Shown: positions 25,001-54,510, counted from the stretch's first letter. The stretch is 64,000 nucleotides of DNA from Astropecten irregularis (GCA_963971285.1 OZ020244.1:33542001-33606000); one strand, 5' to 3'. A program made the numbers and translations. The notes: generated by a model not told the origin, from the sequence alone.

Positions 25001-26458
25001 CTCGGACATCCTGTGCCTGATCCTTAAAGTCCGCACCCAGTTGGTGTCCATGCCCTGGGACTATGACCAGAAGACGGGGCAGGCCACCCACCCCGGCTTC
25101 CACACCATCAAGATGTCATATCTTGCATTCAAGGACTACTCAGAGTTTCTCTACAAAGGTAAGAAATCGGATCACTTCTATGATCAAATTATTTACAAGC
25201 TGAGAAACTTTAAGAAATTTTGCACTGTCTTGGGTCGATTTCACCAAATTCATCGTAACTTACTTTCAATAGTTTGACTTATGATGCATTGCAGCCCTAT
25301 GTAAGATATGATTGGTTATCCTTCATAACTTGAGTCATGATCAATCATAAGGCTTCGTGAAATCGACACTTGACCTGGGGCCAATGTCACGGCCCTGCTA
25401 AGCACAAAAAAATTGCTAACCATGAAATGTCTGTTCTTGATAAAAACAGGATTAACAACAAAATTTCCATGTGTTATGGAGCACTTGTGATTGTTCTTTG
25501 GCTGTTGTTTGCTGACCGTGAATATCAAATGGAAATTTTAATAGTAATTTTATTGAGCAAGACATTTTGTGCTAAGCAACATTTGTTGTGCTTAACAGCT
25601 CTATAAAATTGGCCCCTGTGTTTGTGTACCTAATAGACAGTGGGTCCTTGTGTAGATTCATTTTGTGAAAAAACTCTGGGCATATTTGTGGGGTAGGAGG
25701 ATAGTCACTGCTTGAAACAGCTGCCCTTGCTGGGCTCATGGTGCCCGGATGGTCAGGCTTTGGATGAATATGAAATGATTGCTACACGGTTTGTGGAAAA
25801 TAAAACTTTCCGGCTGAGACATATAGTCACAAACAAGATAAATAGTGTTAATAGTGTGTTCCTGTGTCTTTCTTATTCATCTGCTTTATAAGGTTTTCAC
25901 ATCTACCCTCATGCAGTTTTCACCTCCCCCTCCAAAAAAAAAAGCCCATACAGTTAGCGTCATAGCGTCACGTACTGCTTCACTCTGGAACTCCTTACCT
26001 GCATCCTGTTTCCCTGCTGTATATAATTTGTCTAAGTTCAAGTGCAATGTGAATAGGTTTCTGTTATCTTAATTCTGTGCGCTTTCTTTTCCTTTCTCTT
26101 TCTTTTTTAGCCCTCACCTCGAGTGGCCTTTGTGCCTTGTGTTGGGCGACTTCCATAAAAAAAAAAATAAAAAAAATAGGCAATAGACCTCATGAGAAAT
26201 TTGACTAGTGACCCATTTCTGATGCTTTTGAAAAGTGAACACCAAGAAACATTGACTGGAGCAGGATTTGAACCCGTGACCCCTCGGAATATCGCTTTAC
26301 TGCCTTGTTTCTTGAAAAACACGGAGGTAACTTTACTTGTCTTTAAAATTGTTTGTCTTTTTGCAGTTGTTGCTAAGCTGGTCACCCGTGGATACCAGCC
26401 ACACTTGGAGGAGTTTATGCTGAGACTGAATTTCAACGACTTCTACCAAGAAACGTGA
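933..26458 (+). CDS. TUBGCP6: Gamma-tubulin complex component 6 (GCP6), 3' part of gene, 21 coding exons
   Basis: GCP6 is a subunit of the gamma-tubulin ring complex, which nucleates microtubules at centrosomes and spindles. Joined exons: 933-1081, 1832-2039, 3405-3709, 5087-5278, 7181-7272, 7702-7841, 8458-8607, 10332-10413, 11192-11280, 13140-13255, 14498-16182, 16927-17095, 18416-18557, 19626-19782, 20935-20972, 22550-22682, 23299-23353, 23641-23740, 24565-24626, 24959-25158, 26367-26458. They total 4356 bases (1451 residues plus stop), with matching phases at every junction. In window residue numbers: N-terminal GCP domain about 100-412, charged coiled-coil stretch about 413-560, low-complexity repeat region to about 1069, C-terminal gamma-tubulin-binding GCP domain about 1100-1451. 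Islands such as YDIYVCGK, SIGDFLP, MKRSVTAP and RGYQPHLEEF match what I recall of vertebrate GCP6. The N-terminus, roughly 300 residues by comparison, lies before the window. One intron uses GC-AG. Confidence 0.95.
1238..1366. repeat. Short tandem repeat, TATTGACTGGTA-like units
   Basis: About ten imperfect units of 10-14 bases (tatattgactggta, gcatattgaatg, gccgcattgatt) in a row inside a GCP6 intron. Confidence 0.8.
1398..1756. mobile_element. TTAA-bordered MITE, family B
   Basis: Starts TTAAAGGTACAGTACAGAA and ends in CATACCTTTAA. The interior resembles family A (ggtatgaagatggtgctggt), but the right end carries accaatcatgcatcatac. Related copies near 29952, 35028, 41535 and 60144. Confidence 0.7.
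1832..2039 (+). CDS. TUBGCP6: GCP6 exon b
   Basis: Acceptor tttgctgcag, donor gtagga; ends in phase 0. Encodes RPYLTEAGPAVFDEMYRLR and a helical stretch, like the KPFLTEAG region of vertebrate GCP6. Confidence 0.9.
2125..2484 (-). mobile_element. TTAA-bordered MITE, family A
   Basis: Begins TTAAAGGTAATATCATACTT and ends in AAGTATGATACTACCTTTA. Inverted relative to the copies at 6780 and 22758. Interior has the aaaagatcaaaa-type palindrome. Confidence 0.8.
2550..2780 (-). repeat. Repeat with GATCCT/AGGATC stem (family K)
   Basis: Contains gatcctagcaggatc followed by ctaaatgacaagggaac and a G-rich stretch. The same series recurs at 34305-34540, and its start recurs at 5845-6020, 32440-32945 and 63094-63490. 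See finding on hammerhead-like cores. Confidence 0.6.
2860..3376. repeat. Single arm of fold-back element, interrupted by LINE
   Basis: The sequence from ttcgtgacgtcag to gttgaacatcctcttta matches the right arms of the long inverted-repeat elements at 8716-9612 and 53698-54083. A LINE fragment sits inside it at 3127-3353. Confidence 0.7.
3127..3353 (-). mobile_element. 5'-truncated LINE 3' end (RTE/CR1-like reverse transcriptase C-terminus)
   Basis: The minus strand encodes RKRGRPRNSWRRDMEGDAKR and DRSVWRNFVDTLCPRRGDRR then stop, the typical C-terminus of many invertebrate LINE polymerases. It is followed by a (TAAG)3 tail. A 13-bp target duplication TGTTGAGTGTTGA flanks it at 3114-3126 and 3354-3366. 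Confidence 0.85.
3405..3709 (+). CDS. TUBGCP6: GCP6 exon c
   Basis: Acceptor tttttgtag, donor gtgttg (weak); phase 0 to 2. Encodes GLVLQAFTSGIRRFLQYYRA, the start of the conserved N-terminal GCP fold. GC-rich compared with the flanking introns. Confidence 0.95.
3768..4353. repeat. Fold-back element flanked by 29-base direct repeats
   Basis: Arms of about 140 bases (3828-3965 and 4168-4312) are inverted copies (e.g. gatgatatcttttttgttac). On each side is a near-identical direct copy starting gtctgtttg and ending agggtta (3769-3797 and 4325-4353). Confidence 0.75.
4545..4703. repeat. Tandem dimer, 79-base unit
   Basis: Two head-to-tail copies starting gggaacagcgtc and ending gataaagg-tgtggg, with about five differences; no function seen. 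Confidence 0.85.
5087..5278 (+). CDS. TUBGCP6: GCP6 exon d
   Basis: Acceptor cccttccag, donor gtgagt. Contains a basic run HRRRR, then GIKLLSYLYQEALD and LLRSSCGPYL, a strongly conserved part of the N-terminal GCP domain. Confidence 0.95.
5395..5804. repeat. Element with CTAGTGCTGGG terminal inverted repeats
   Basis: 11-base ends CTAGTGCTGGG / CCCAGCACTAG, with further inverted motifs inside (ataggttaacc, aacagttaacct, tatccggt, ccggatat). Confidence 0.6.
5845..6020 (-). repeat. Family K repeat
   Basis: gttaggagggcctgatgcg, then gtttcggtcctagccggatc, then the ctccaagcattttatacatt module and ttggctgatgagcagttt. Same order as at 63094-63490 after allowing for orientation of the first module. 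Confidence 0.6.
6305..6742. repeat. Inverted-repeat element with long degenerate arms
   Basis: Left arm gttcacgactatgttattac and right arm gtaataacagtcgtgaacc; cccgcactgacctgcacg also pairs with cgtgcaggtcagtgcgggg. Arms extend about 70 bases. Confidence 0.7.
6780..7147 (+). mobile_element. TTAA MITE, family A
   Basis: Ends AAAGGTAATTTATCATACTT and TATGATACTACCTTTAA; the left border is TAAA instead of TTAA. Lies just upstream of GCP6 exon e (7181). Confidence 0.8.
7181..7272 (+). CDS. TUBGCP6: GCP6 exon e
   Basis: Begins at gtttatccag after ttctctcaag; the nearby cag at 7188-7190 is a possible alternative acceptor, but the longer exon keeps FIQDWVFHG in line with the orthologue. Donor gtaata. 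Encodes CRDVYSEFLMSVSDEYL. Confidence 0.9.
7702..7841 (+). CDS. TUBGCP6: GCP6 exon f, GC donor
   Basis: Acceptor cttcccccacag. Encodes DKHYWTQGFVLKS, VPLFLKDLAYDIYVCGKS and ends LCCPE. The donor is GAG|gcaagt, a GC-AG intron. The only nearby GT (7846) would shift the next exon into an early stop, while the GC site joins LCCPE to HFLC as in orthologues. Confidence 0.93.
8235..8415. repeat. Palindrome-rich sequence with CCGATCGG cores
   Basis: taaaaccgatcggttttag and gctaaaaccgatcgggttaa lie 70 bases apart; cagatcggttttatttttgg is at 8063. Purpose unknown; could be a decayed transposon. Confidence 0.5.
8458..8607 (+). CDS. TUBGCP6: GCP6 exon g
   Basis: Acceptor ccctgtag, donor gtatta; exactly 50 codons in phase 0. 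Encodes AIPRISLTFSAEEL and YVGHMQALARQNTVSRQEK, the last part of the N-terminal GCP domain. Confidence 0.95.
8716..9612. mobile_element. Long fold-back element (about 260-base arms)
   Basis: Left arm gaggatgttcaacactcacc and right arm ggtgagtgttgaacatcctc continue as inverted copies through gggggcagcagaca and cagacatataaacgcatag. The centre is unique sequence with gcgcgcaacgcgcg. No ORF of note. Confidence 0.8.
9650..9823. repeat. MITE with AATRGGGCTCCACGCTC ends
   Basis: Starts aatgggctccacgctcatga and ends tgagcacggagccctatt; a second copy in opposite orientation is at 61357-61525 (shares gacgtca and ttcgaacaaacaagtcg). Confidence 0.75.
9919..10243 (+). mobile_element. tRNA-derived SINE, family 1
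   Basis: Pol III A-box tggcctagtgg and B-box gggttcgaatcc head, body with gtatactccccagggagctg, tail of ATT repeats (10227-10243). Other copies: 17615-17912, 18746-18870, 37158-37440, 48694-48884 and a head at 23526-23592. Confidence 0.85.
10332..10413 (+). CDS. TUBGCP6: GCP6 exon h (coiled coil)
   Basis: Acceptor cccttcttgtag, donor gtaggt; phase 0 to 1. Encodes a charged helical segment rich in E, K, A and Q, the start of the coiled-coil linker. Confidence 0.92.
10781..11132. mobile_element. Inverted-repeat element with TTAG duplication
   Basis: About 33-base imperfect ends (ttattactgtggttctcatt and aatgagaaccatagtaataa); TTAG occurs at 10777-10780 and 11133-11136. Ends 59 bases before GCP6 exon i. 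Confidence 0.75.
11192..11280 (+). CDS. TUBGCP6: GCP6 exon i (coiled coil)
   Basis: Acceptor gttgtcgtag, donor gtcagt; ends in phase 0. Encodes DAIQEQKAAEDAKKREELKL and more; continues the helix without proline. Confidence 0.92.
11298..11981. mobile_element. Element with 9-bp target duplication (copy 1)
   Basis: Starts tagtctatgtgatagac and ends gggtgatactcagacta. Target copies TATAATCCC (11289-11297) and TATAATTCC (11982-11990) differ at one base. An internal second copy of the left end lies at 11795-11850. Shorter relative at 63146-63407. Confidence 0.8.
12188..12320 (+). repeat. Repeat with hammerhead-like core (CTGAGGA...CGAACAG/CTGTTCG)
   Basis: cctgaggacgaacagagcac then actgttcggaacgtcgag, followed by agagattacatggtgtcacc. 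Same block at 37672-37815; diverged copy at 53160-53280. Confidence 0.7.
12649..13024 (+). mobile_element. TTAA MITE, family A
   Basis: TTAA at 12649-12652 and 13021-13024. Right end ccaaagtatgatactacctt intact; left end diverged (acggtatttcttactttgg). Confidence 0.8.
13140..13255 (+). CDS. TUBGCP6: GCP6 exon j (coiled coil)
   Basis: Acceptor after a CT-rich tract ending ttcttcag, donor gtaggc; phase 0 to 2. Encodes RRALVEESERQEDIDRMDAL and following charged helix. Confidence 0.93.
13320..13620 (-). mobile_element. tRNA-derived SINE, family 3, with TTA-rich tail
   Basis: The minus strand reads aggttggcggagcggttctt (A-box region) and ggaccgggttcaagtctgg (B-box); tail at 13320-13350 is TTA repeats. 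Second copy at 45625-45735. Confidence 0.75.
13637..13778. repeat. MITE of the GGGTCGATTTCAC family
   Basis: Ends ggggccgatttcatcaaact and tttcgtgaaatcgacccc are inverted. Relatives at 25232-25370 and a fragment at 26611-26690. Confidence 0.7.
14080..14345 (-). mobile_element. LINE 3' fragment (CR1/L2-like C-terminus, frameshifted)
   Basis: The minus strand encodes FPRTTSLWNSFPGTCYPPS, the RTxxLWNSLP block near the end of CR1/L2-type polymerases; reading frame is broken. Confidence 0.6.
14498..16182 (+). CDS. TUBGCP6: GCP6 exon k, large repeat exon
   Basis: A single 1685-base exon. It starts with REEVIEHYAQLSEEAAGRER and KALWRIRRHQLDDARLKFL, close to vertebrate GCP6. It then turns into low-complexity, Ser/Pro/Glu-rich sequence with the conserved island VSIGDFLP (15111-15134). 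Six degenerate repeats follow, built on GHxSDSxVxxxLYP, at 15336, 15480, 15591, 15747, 15891 and 16017. Vertebrate GCP6 also has an array here, with 27-residue units sharing the GHVSDASI core; in vertebrates this region is reported to be phosphorylated by PLK4. Donor is gtaaga at 16183, phase 1. Confidence 0.95.
16283..16402. mobile_element. Small MITE, GGGAGACTTTGGAGA ends (copy 1)
   Basis: Left gagactttggagaaccggtc and right gaccgattctccaaagtctc are inverted; interior is alternating GCGTGCGCGTGCGC. Other copies at 18002-18116 and 59246-59364. Confidence 0.8.
16600..16865. repeat. Dispersed repeat containing a two-unit GAGCCT seed
   Basis: Contains gagcctgagcct at 16827-16838, aggctcagacccc near its left end, and acaacctatattttcagcat. 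The same repeat at 51060-51780 carries the seed expanded to about 64 units. Confidence 0.7.
16927..17095 (+). CDS. TUBGCP6: GCP6 exon l
   Basis: Acceptor ttgccgtgtttcccag, donor gtaagg. Encodes DKPPMPDLLSNIGFIPL and SLPIIMKRSVTAPLLAQ; the last part is a highly conserved lead-in to the C-terminal GCP domain. Confidence 0.95.
17130..17240 (-). repeat. SINE-like tail fragment
   Basis: aattctgaatttattccgcg, acatctgtccaaagacactc and tattatccccaggcc match the tail variant of the SINE at 48694-48884. The 17241-17610 stretch after it has repeated ctctccttaa motifs in both orientations and is otherwise unassigned. Confidence 0.5.
17615..17912 (-). mobile_element. tRNA-derived SINE, family 1
   Basis: Reads on the minus strand from the A-box-like tagcccagtggtctgg (17886-17902) towards ccagggataaagacc. 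Shares ctccctggagagtatacag with other copies. Confidence 0.75.
18002..18116. mobile_element. Small MITE, GGGAGAC ends (copy 2)
   Basis: atgggagacctttgtagagt and cctaaaagtctcccat are inverted ends; GC-alternating interior as in the other two copies. Confidence 0.8.
18416..18557 (+). CDS. TUBGCP6: GCP6 exon m
   Basis: Acceptor cttctcccag, donor gtcagt. Encodes IGLVNRSILDYFMVELGIG and FLFLEDGEFGQSLCDQLFDK, the start of the C-terminal GCP fold. Confidence 0.96.
18746..18870 (-). mobile_element. Partial SINE, family 1
   Basis: Shares cactggtcattgggctac and ccttggggagtatacagccc with family 1; the tRNA-like head is missing. Confidence 0.65.
18892..19371. mobile_element. 480-bp inverted-repeat element, AGGCCTTTTCACAC ends
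   Basis: Ends of about 38 bases: aggccttttcacacgacgct and ggcgttgtgtgaaaaggcct, with actctcaacc/ggttgagagt next. Sub-terminal gtcctttcacac motifs recur inside at 18990 and 19280. A 15-base C run follows at 19391. Confidence 0.8.
19626..19782 (+). CDS. TUBGCP6: GCP6 exon n
   Basis: Acceptor ctgaacag, donor gtgaga. Encodes ELLTPIILNQLLDRAVQNS and FSLKYLPHIFKPN. Confidence 0.95.
19803..19868 (-). mobile_element. tRNA-derived SINE head, family 2
   Basis: Minus strand: ggatagttcagttggtagag (A-box) and agaggttcgaatcctg (B-box). Starts 20 bases after GCP6 exon n. Confidence 0.7.
20200..20510 (-). mobile_element. tRNA-derived SINE, family 4
   Basis: B-box on the minus strand is cgggttcgatcccagc at 20447-20464. 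Body gggttctctggttttcctcc. Shares gcccgggttcgatcc with the copy at 45533. Confidence 0.65.
20935..20972 (+). CDS. TUBGCP6: GCP6 exon o (38-base microexon)
   Basis: Acceptor tttctccaacag, donor gtaaga. Encodes AIGTFDCLELRYR across the junction, joining PHIFKPN to VDWPCNIVIT exactly as in the orthologue. Confidence 0.93.
21028..21150. repeat. Two opposed hammerhead-like cores
   Basis: Minus strand 21064-21029 reads cctgatgaagactagatcag then gctagtcgaaacgttg, with an intact GACTAG/CTAGTC stem. Plus strand 21070-21105 has a decayed version (ctgatgatgactagagcagg). Confidence 0.7.
21151..21714. mobile_element. TTAA-bordered element inserted in the hammerhead-type repeat
   Basis: TTAA at 21151-21154 and 21711-21714; ends aaagggttcatgca and tgcatagacccttt are inverted. 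The broken repeat resumes at 21715 (tattacatggtttttctgc), as in the continuous copy at 33085-33110. Confidence 0.75.
22095..22480 (+). mobile_element. LINE 3' end (CR1/L2-like) with ATA-repeat tail
   Basis: Broken frames encode a WNSLPASCFPSTYNLSQFKC-like block; 3' UTR has ccttgagtggcctgttttgg, then AATAATAAT tail. Relatives at 25930-26175 and, inverted, 47840-47925. Confidence 0.65.
22550..22682 (+). CDS. TUBGCP6: GCP6 exon p
   Basis: Acceptor ctgtctatag, donor gtaata. Encodes VDWPCNIVITDTCLAKYNRV and FSFLLQLKRISWVLRDIFFQ, core of the C-terminal gamma-tubulin-binding domain. Confidence 0.96.
22758..23122 (+). mobile_element. TTAA MITE, family A
   Basis: Left aggtagtatcatactttgg and right ccaaagtatgatactacct are perfect inverted ends; TTAC at left, TTAA at right. 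One of the best-preserved copies. Confidence 0.85.
23299..23353 (+). CDS. TUBGCP6: GCP6 exon q (55 bases)
   Basis: Acceptor tttatcag, donor gtgagt. Encodes ALMSHAANSPQFRQLQLFR. Confidence 0.94.
23403..23512 (-). mobile_element. tRNA-derived SINE, family 2
   Basis: Minus strand has aatagctcagtttgttgag and gctggttcgaatccc; tail side attgaaaagtgaacaaag is shared with 40684-40800 and 54364-54510. A family 1 head (agaccactaggcgatag) follows at 23526-23592. Confidence 0.75.
23641..23740 (+). CDS. TUBGCP6: GCP6 exon r
   Basis: Acceptor tgtcgtccag, donor gtaagt. Encodes RHEMQHFVNVMQGYVVNQII and HVTWEEFQRHLKTE. Confidence 0.96.
23830..24000. repeat. Repeat with GGGCAACAAAAGAAT / CCGCCGCACT motifs
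   Basis: Shares gcaacaaaagaat, ccgccgcactctata and acactgcagtaatggc with the hairpin region at 46240-46425; orientation and order are similar, inverted symmetry weaker. Confidence 0.6.
24292..24478. repeat. Repeat bounded by G-run and C-run
   Basis: ggcatacccaggattttgtc, G11, then cctcctcctcctc, T9, C13 and gggtgcgccactg. A second copy is at 48509-48690. Homopolymer runs make the consensus here uncertain. Confidence 0.7.
24565..24626 (+). CDS. TUBGCP6: GCP6 exon s
   Basis: Acceptor ttgcatcag, donor gtaatg. Encodes VHNLDDLHQKHAEYLNKAIF. Confidence 0.95.
24627..24935 (-). mobile_element. Family A MITE split by an insertion
   Basis: 24640-24735 and 24868-24920 match family A (gctgtatgggatttcacag, ttgctcatgaatctg). 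The middle 24736-24867 is foreign, with gtgaagcgccttgagcag resembling a SINE/LINE tail. Confidence 0.55.
24959..25158 (+). CDS. TUBGCP6: GCP6 exon t
   Basis: Acceptor atacttccag, donor gtaaga. Encodes LLNKKAAPVMKIISDILCLI and the WDYDQKTGQATHPGFHTIKM loop region. Confidence 0.96.
25232..25370. repeat. MITE of the GGGTCGATTTCAC family
   Basis: gggtcgatttcaccaaattc and ggcttcgtgaaatcgac are inverted; interior gatgcattgcagccctatg shared with 13637 and 26650. Confidence 0.7.
25377..25616. repeat. MITE of the GGGGCCAATTTCA family
   Basis: ggggccaatgtcacggccct and ctctataaaattggcccc; interior gataaaaacaggattaacaa as at 670. Confidence 0.7.
25930..26175 (+). mobile_element. LINE 3' end with A-rich tail
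   Basis: Encodes ASRTASLWNSLPASCFPAVY and NLSKFKCNVNRFLLS then stop; tail cgagtggcctttgtgcc then A-rich. CR1/L2-like. Confidence 0.7.
26195..26310 (-). mobile_element. Degenerate SINE, family 2
   Basis: gaaaagtgaacaccaagaaac flank and B-box-like gtcacgggttcaaatcc on the minus strand; the A-box side is decayed. Confidence 0.5.
26367..26458 (+). CDS. TUBGCP6: GCP6 exon u, C-terminal exon with stop
   Basis: Acceptor tctttttgcag. Encodes VVAKLVTRGYQPHLEEFMLR then LNFNDFYQET and TGA at 26456-26458, matching the conserved GCP6 C-terminus. Confidence 0.96.
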
Positions 26459-26813
26459 CCTGACTGCATTGGTCTGGAATTTGAGATATTGTCCAGCAGT
26501 AGCCTATTCAACCATTGTGTGCCCACATTGTTTACGCCAAGCTCCCTGCACACATGGCCCGGCCCAGCCCGGCCAGAAGACCTGTGTGAATTGGTTTCTC
26601 ATACCGTAATCCTGAGGTCGATTTCACCAGACTCATCATGACTTACTGACAATTGTAGGTGTTATGATGCATTGCAGGCATACATGGTTCATCATCCAAA
26701 ATATGATACTACCTTTAAAGGTTTGCTATAATGTCGTGTGGTAATGGTCTTTGGAATGCTTGGTTTTAAAAGGATTAAATGCTAGCTTGTTGTTTCAGGC
26801 CAGAACATTTATA

Positions 26814-27140
26814 TTAAAGGTAATATCATACTTCGGGGTTTTTTTGTCAAATGAGATTCATGGGCAAAAATATCAAGAAAGATACAGTAACAGTCATGTG
26901 TGAAATTCCCAGTCCCATACGGTACCCACCAGCGAAAAATGCCCATGGTATTTTAAAATCTTTTCTCAAGATTTTTGATCTTCCAAAGATCAAAATTGAT
27001 TTTGGTCATTGGTTTTACTGGATAAATTCTTTTTCAGGTAGAAAAGTTTTTATGGTATGTTTCTACCATCACCATCTTTATACCATGTAAGTTATAGGTA
27101 AATCTGTGAAGATTTCTGTTTTGGTTCCAAAACCATAAAA
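26814..27140 (-). mobile_element. TTAA MITE, family A, inside the predicted GCP6 3' UTR
   Basis: TTAA at 26814-26817; end aggtaatatcatacttcgg intact, the far end stops at ggttccaaaacc without the inverted end. Inverted orientation. Confidence 0.75.
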
Positions 27141-27519
27141 CTCAAAGAATATCGTACAATTGTTTTTATACATCAGATCTTTCCATTTATGCAACACATT
27201 GTCTTAAATATCATAAATTTTTCACAAAGGAAACATTCTAAAAGTGTGAAACTTTAAGTGAATACAGAATCGGACACACATACAAAAAGACATTAACTTT
27301 TGTTTGTTTGTTTTCTAAATCTCTCTATGCAATGAAATTTGAGATAATGTAAATAATAGTGTAATTAATTATCTACTTCAAAGTGAAAAGTTGTAATTGT
27401 GCTGATGTTAATGGAATGGAGGTAACTTGTTACAAAACTCTATGCAAATTGACTCTTTGAAGGTTTGTGTATATTTGTTGAACCACATTTCTGTGATGAG
27501 AGTAAATTTTGCTGAAAAA

Positions 27520-27525
27520 AATAAA
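27520..27525 (+). terminator. Candidate GCP6 poly(A) signal
   Basis: First clean AATAAA in the A-rich context after the GCP6 stop, 1.06 kb downstream. The implied 3' UTR includes a TTAA-family transposon copy. Position is inferred only from the hexamer. Confidence 0.4.
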
Positions 27526-27589
27526 GCTTCAAGGATTGCTATCATCTGTTTACTAACAAATTTTTTGTTGCCTGTGGTTATTGCCTCTA

Positions 27590-27895
27590 GCTCTGTGCCC
27601 TTGGCCATTGTCTCATCACTGTGAGTGCTGAGAGTAATTGCCTCAGTGGCCCTTACCATTGCCTCGGTGCCCCTGGCCATTGCCTCAGTGCCCCAGGATA
27701 CTGCCTCAGTATCCTGGCCATTGCCTCAGTGCACCTGGTCTTTGCCTTGGTGGTCCAGGGGCCCCTGGTCATTGCTTCCCCAGTGCCCCTGGGGCCCCTG
27801 GTCATTGCCTCGGTGCCCGGCCCTGGGGCCTGCCCTAGACAATTTGCCTTAGTGTCCCTGTTCATTCCTTCAGTGTCCTTAGCCATTGCATCTGT
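27590..27895. repeat. Minisatellite, about 24-base units
   Basis: Around a dozen imperfect units of the type cctggccattgcctcagtgc. It starts about 65 bases after the candidate GCP6 poly(A) signal. Frames stay open by chance of the repeat; I do not call a gene. Confidence 0.85.
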
Positions 27896-28636
27896 AAAAC
27901 TACAGCAAATTGACACTTTCAAATGCAGGATGGGTACAACTGAAAACAATGTTTATATTAAGAGGAAAACCCATCTGTTTGAACAGTATACCACTTCCCC
28001 AGGGCAATTATTGTTATTCCAGAGTTATCAATTATTATACAGAGTCCTGTATAAGTTTAGAAATCCCATTCCCCCATCTCTCGTAACAAACTACATCCGT
28101 CAGCAGCTGATAACTACACAATGGTATTAACATTGCATCCTGGAATTGTAAGTTATAGGTATAGATTTCTGTTTTGGTAATGCTACCAAAGTATGATAGA
28201 TTTATTTAAATTAACTACACAATGGTATCATCATTGCATCCTGGAATTGAAGATATAAACCACCTGGGAAAATGTGAACAAAAAAATTATTATCTCAAAA
28301 ACTTTCATAAAACTAATATAATTATATTAGATATATATTTTTTAAATGCATGATGGTACTAGCGCCCTCATGTGTTGAAAATCAGCAGAGTGTAAACATT
28401 GCCGTCACTGGTGTCAATATCACTCGTATTGAATCCACACTGGATTCGCTGGTAGTCGGCCACAGACGGCCCTTGTTTTTGTGACCTACTTCTTTTAAAG
28501 TGGGTTGGACCAAAAGGACGTGCATGCATTGGCATTCGCAGTAATTTGTGTCATTTTTACATGTTCTGTATTTAATTTTTGGAATGTAATTTTCAGCGTG
28601 GGGACATATTCTCTGCAAACGGTCTAAAAAAGTAAG

Positions 28637-52716
<24,080 letters not shown>

Positions 52717-53159
52717 AGCCAGTGGTGCTGCGATTGATGGTTTGAATTAAAACACATGACCTCCACACAGGCTCTAATTTGATGTAGTAAGGTGATTTTC
52801 CTCTCTATGAGTAGGCAGGTTTTTGTTTGTTTGTTTGTTTTTTCAAAATCTTTCTTGTGCAACTCATTGAAATAGTTTGTATACATACACACTTTGTTGG
52901 TTGTAATGTCTGCTACAGTAGATAGCTTCAAACAGGTTAGGACAGAGCTGGTTTTTGAGTTGCAACCATGCGACGAAGAAATACTGTGTTGGGAAGGAAT
53001 GTGGTTCTTGGAAGAACCATTGAGTGGCTCGATGTATTGGGCCAATGTGCTCTGCTTGTCTACAGGATAAGGAGTGACTAGTGTGATGGTGAGCTTCGTC
53101 TTCAGTCTCTGCCGTCACTGTTCTCTTGGAAACAGATTAAACCAATCACAGCACTCAAC

Positions 53160-53280
53160 TCTCCTCCTGGAGACGGACAGAGCACACTGTCCGAAACGTT
53201 GAGTCAACGATTCACCAACGGTACTTCTCAGAACCACACTTCCTCTCTCAACAGAGTAATTCTACATCTGCTTTGTGTGA
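53160..53280 (+). repeat. Hammerhead-like repeat (CTGGAGA form) in APPL 3' region
   Basis: tcctggagacggacagagca and cactgtccgaaacgttgag: stem CGGACAG/CTGTCCG intact, followed by aaacgttgag. In the likely APPL 3' UTR. Confidence 0.65.
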
Positions 53281-53697
53281 AATCTTTTTCATAGAATTCG
53301 TAAGCAAGAGTTTCTGTTAGCGATTAATTTCTAGGGTAACCGTGATTATTTTCTGCTAACACACCGTCATATGCATTCTGCATAAAATTGTTGCTTACCG
53401 TTACCAAAAAGAAAACTCTCCCGTTAAATTCGCTAACCGTAACCAAAAAAGCGAAGAATTTTTGCTAACGATTCCATGAAATTGGGCCCAGTTCTATCAT
53501 AGTTTTACGCCATCACCATACAGAGGTTCACATCCTACCTATTCCAACAAGTATTCCAACAAGTTATTCAGATATTATTAACTCCTTGCATCGTACATGG
53601 GCCAGCTTAGTAGAACATCAGAAGTCTTCCTTGTTGAAAAATAGGATCACCGACCGAATCTTCTTGATATCTATTGCTCTGACTTTGCATTTGGCTT

Positions 53698-54083
53698 TAA
53701 AGAGGATGTTCAACACTCAACAAACCTCGCTTGTTAGAAGTATAATCCTTAAATCACTTGACTTGGAAAAAAATATTTATCTCACACTGAACACAGAAAG
53801 AGAGTCTTTTTTAATGATTCTTCTCGCAACCCGCAAAAATTCAGATTCTCTGAATTTCGTCAATGGGTGCAGCAGACAAATCTGTTTGATTCTGCGATCT
53901 GCGATCTGCCCCCATTGATGAAATTCATAGAATCTGAATTTTGGGGAGCTTACAGGTTGAGCATGTTGGGAGAAAAATCATCAACTCTCTTTTTGTGTTC
54001 AGTGTGAGATAAACATTTTGTTTTCATGTCAAGTAAATTAAGGATTATAGTTCTAACAAATTTGTTGAGCGTTGAACATCCTC
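53698..54083. mobile_element. Fold-back element with about 180-base arms
   Basis: aaagaggatgttcaacactc and gcgttgaacatcctc ends; arms read through ctcacactgaacacagaaag and its inverse, meeting near 53890. Same family as 8716-9612. Confidence 0.85.
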
Positions 54084-54287
54084 ATGAATGTTTGCTATAA
54101 ACAGAACATTTTCAATTTAGTTTTGGTTGAAGCCTGATTTTATTTTTATCAAGGGTTTTGCGCTTCAGCAGTTTTTGTACCGGAGCAGCTTTAAGAAACT
54201 GGCTCCTGATATACGAGATTGTTGCAGGAGGAATGATTCAGTTCAACATTCATTTGTAAAATTGTATATTTGTTTTGGAGGCATGGG

Positions 54288-54293
54288 AATAAA
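54288..54293 (+). terminator. Candidate APPL poly(A) signal
   Basis: AATAAA 1.57 kb after the APPL stop, outside the fold-back element. Another AATAAA in good context is at 59856-59861. I cannot choose between them. Confidence 0.25.
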
Positions 54294-54359
54294 AACATGA
54301 TCTCCTCAAGTATGCTGAGGATGATGGGGGTCAAAACTTTAGACTTAGCACAAATTTAA

Positions 54360-54510
54360 CAGTCGGTTGGATAGCTCAGTTGGTAAGAGCGCCTGTACGG
54401 TATTCCAGACAGAGGTTGCTGGTTCGAATCCCGCTTTAGTCAATTTTTCTTTTTTCACTTTTCAATGACTTAAAATTCAGTCAATTTCCCTCGTGGTTAT
54501 TTGATGATTA
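54360..54510 (+). mobile_element. tRNA-derived SINE, family 2, plus strand
   Basis: gttggatagctcagttggta agrees with a tRNA D-arm and A-box; gctggttcgaatcccgc is the B-box. Body ttcacttttcaatgacttaa and ccctcgtggttatttgatg. The 5' and 3' ends do not pair as an acceptor stem. Confidence 0.8.

Noticed and set aside
27621..28130. 169-codon open frame after GCP6
   Set aside because: The first half is a 24-base minisatellite whose unit length is a multiple of three, so frames stay open. No homologue recognised and no upstream promoter or splice support.
54364..54436. tRNA gene on the plus strand
   Set aside because: A-box and B-box are good, but the 5' and 3' ends do not pair into an acceptor stem and the anticodon arm is irregular. 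The same head recurs in SINEs at 40684 and 23403, so it is tRNA-derived.
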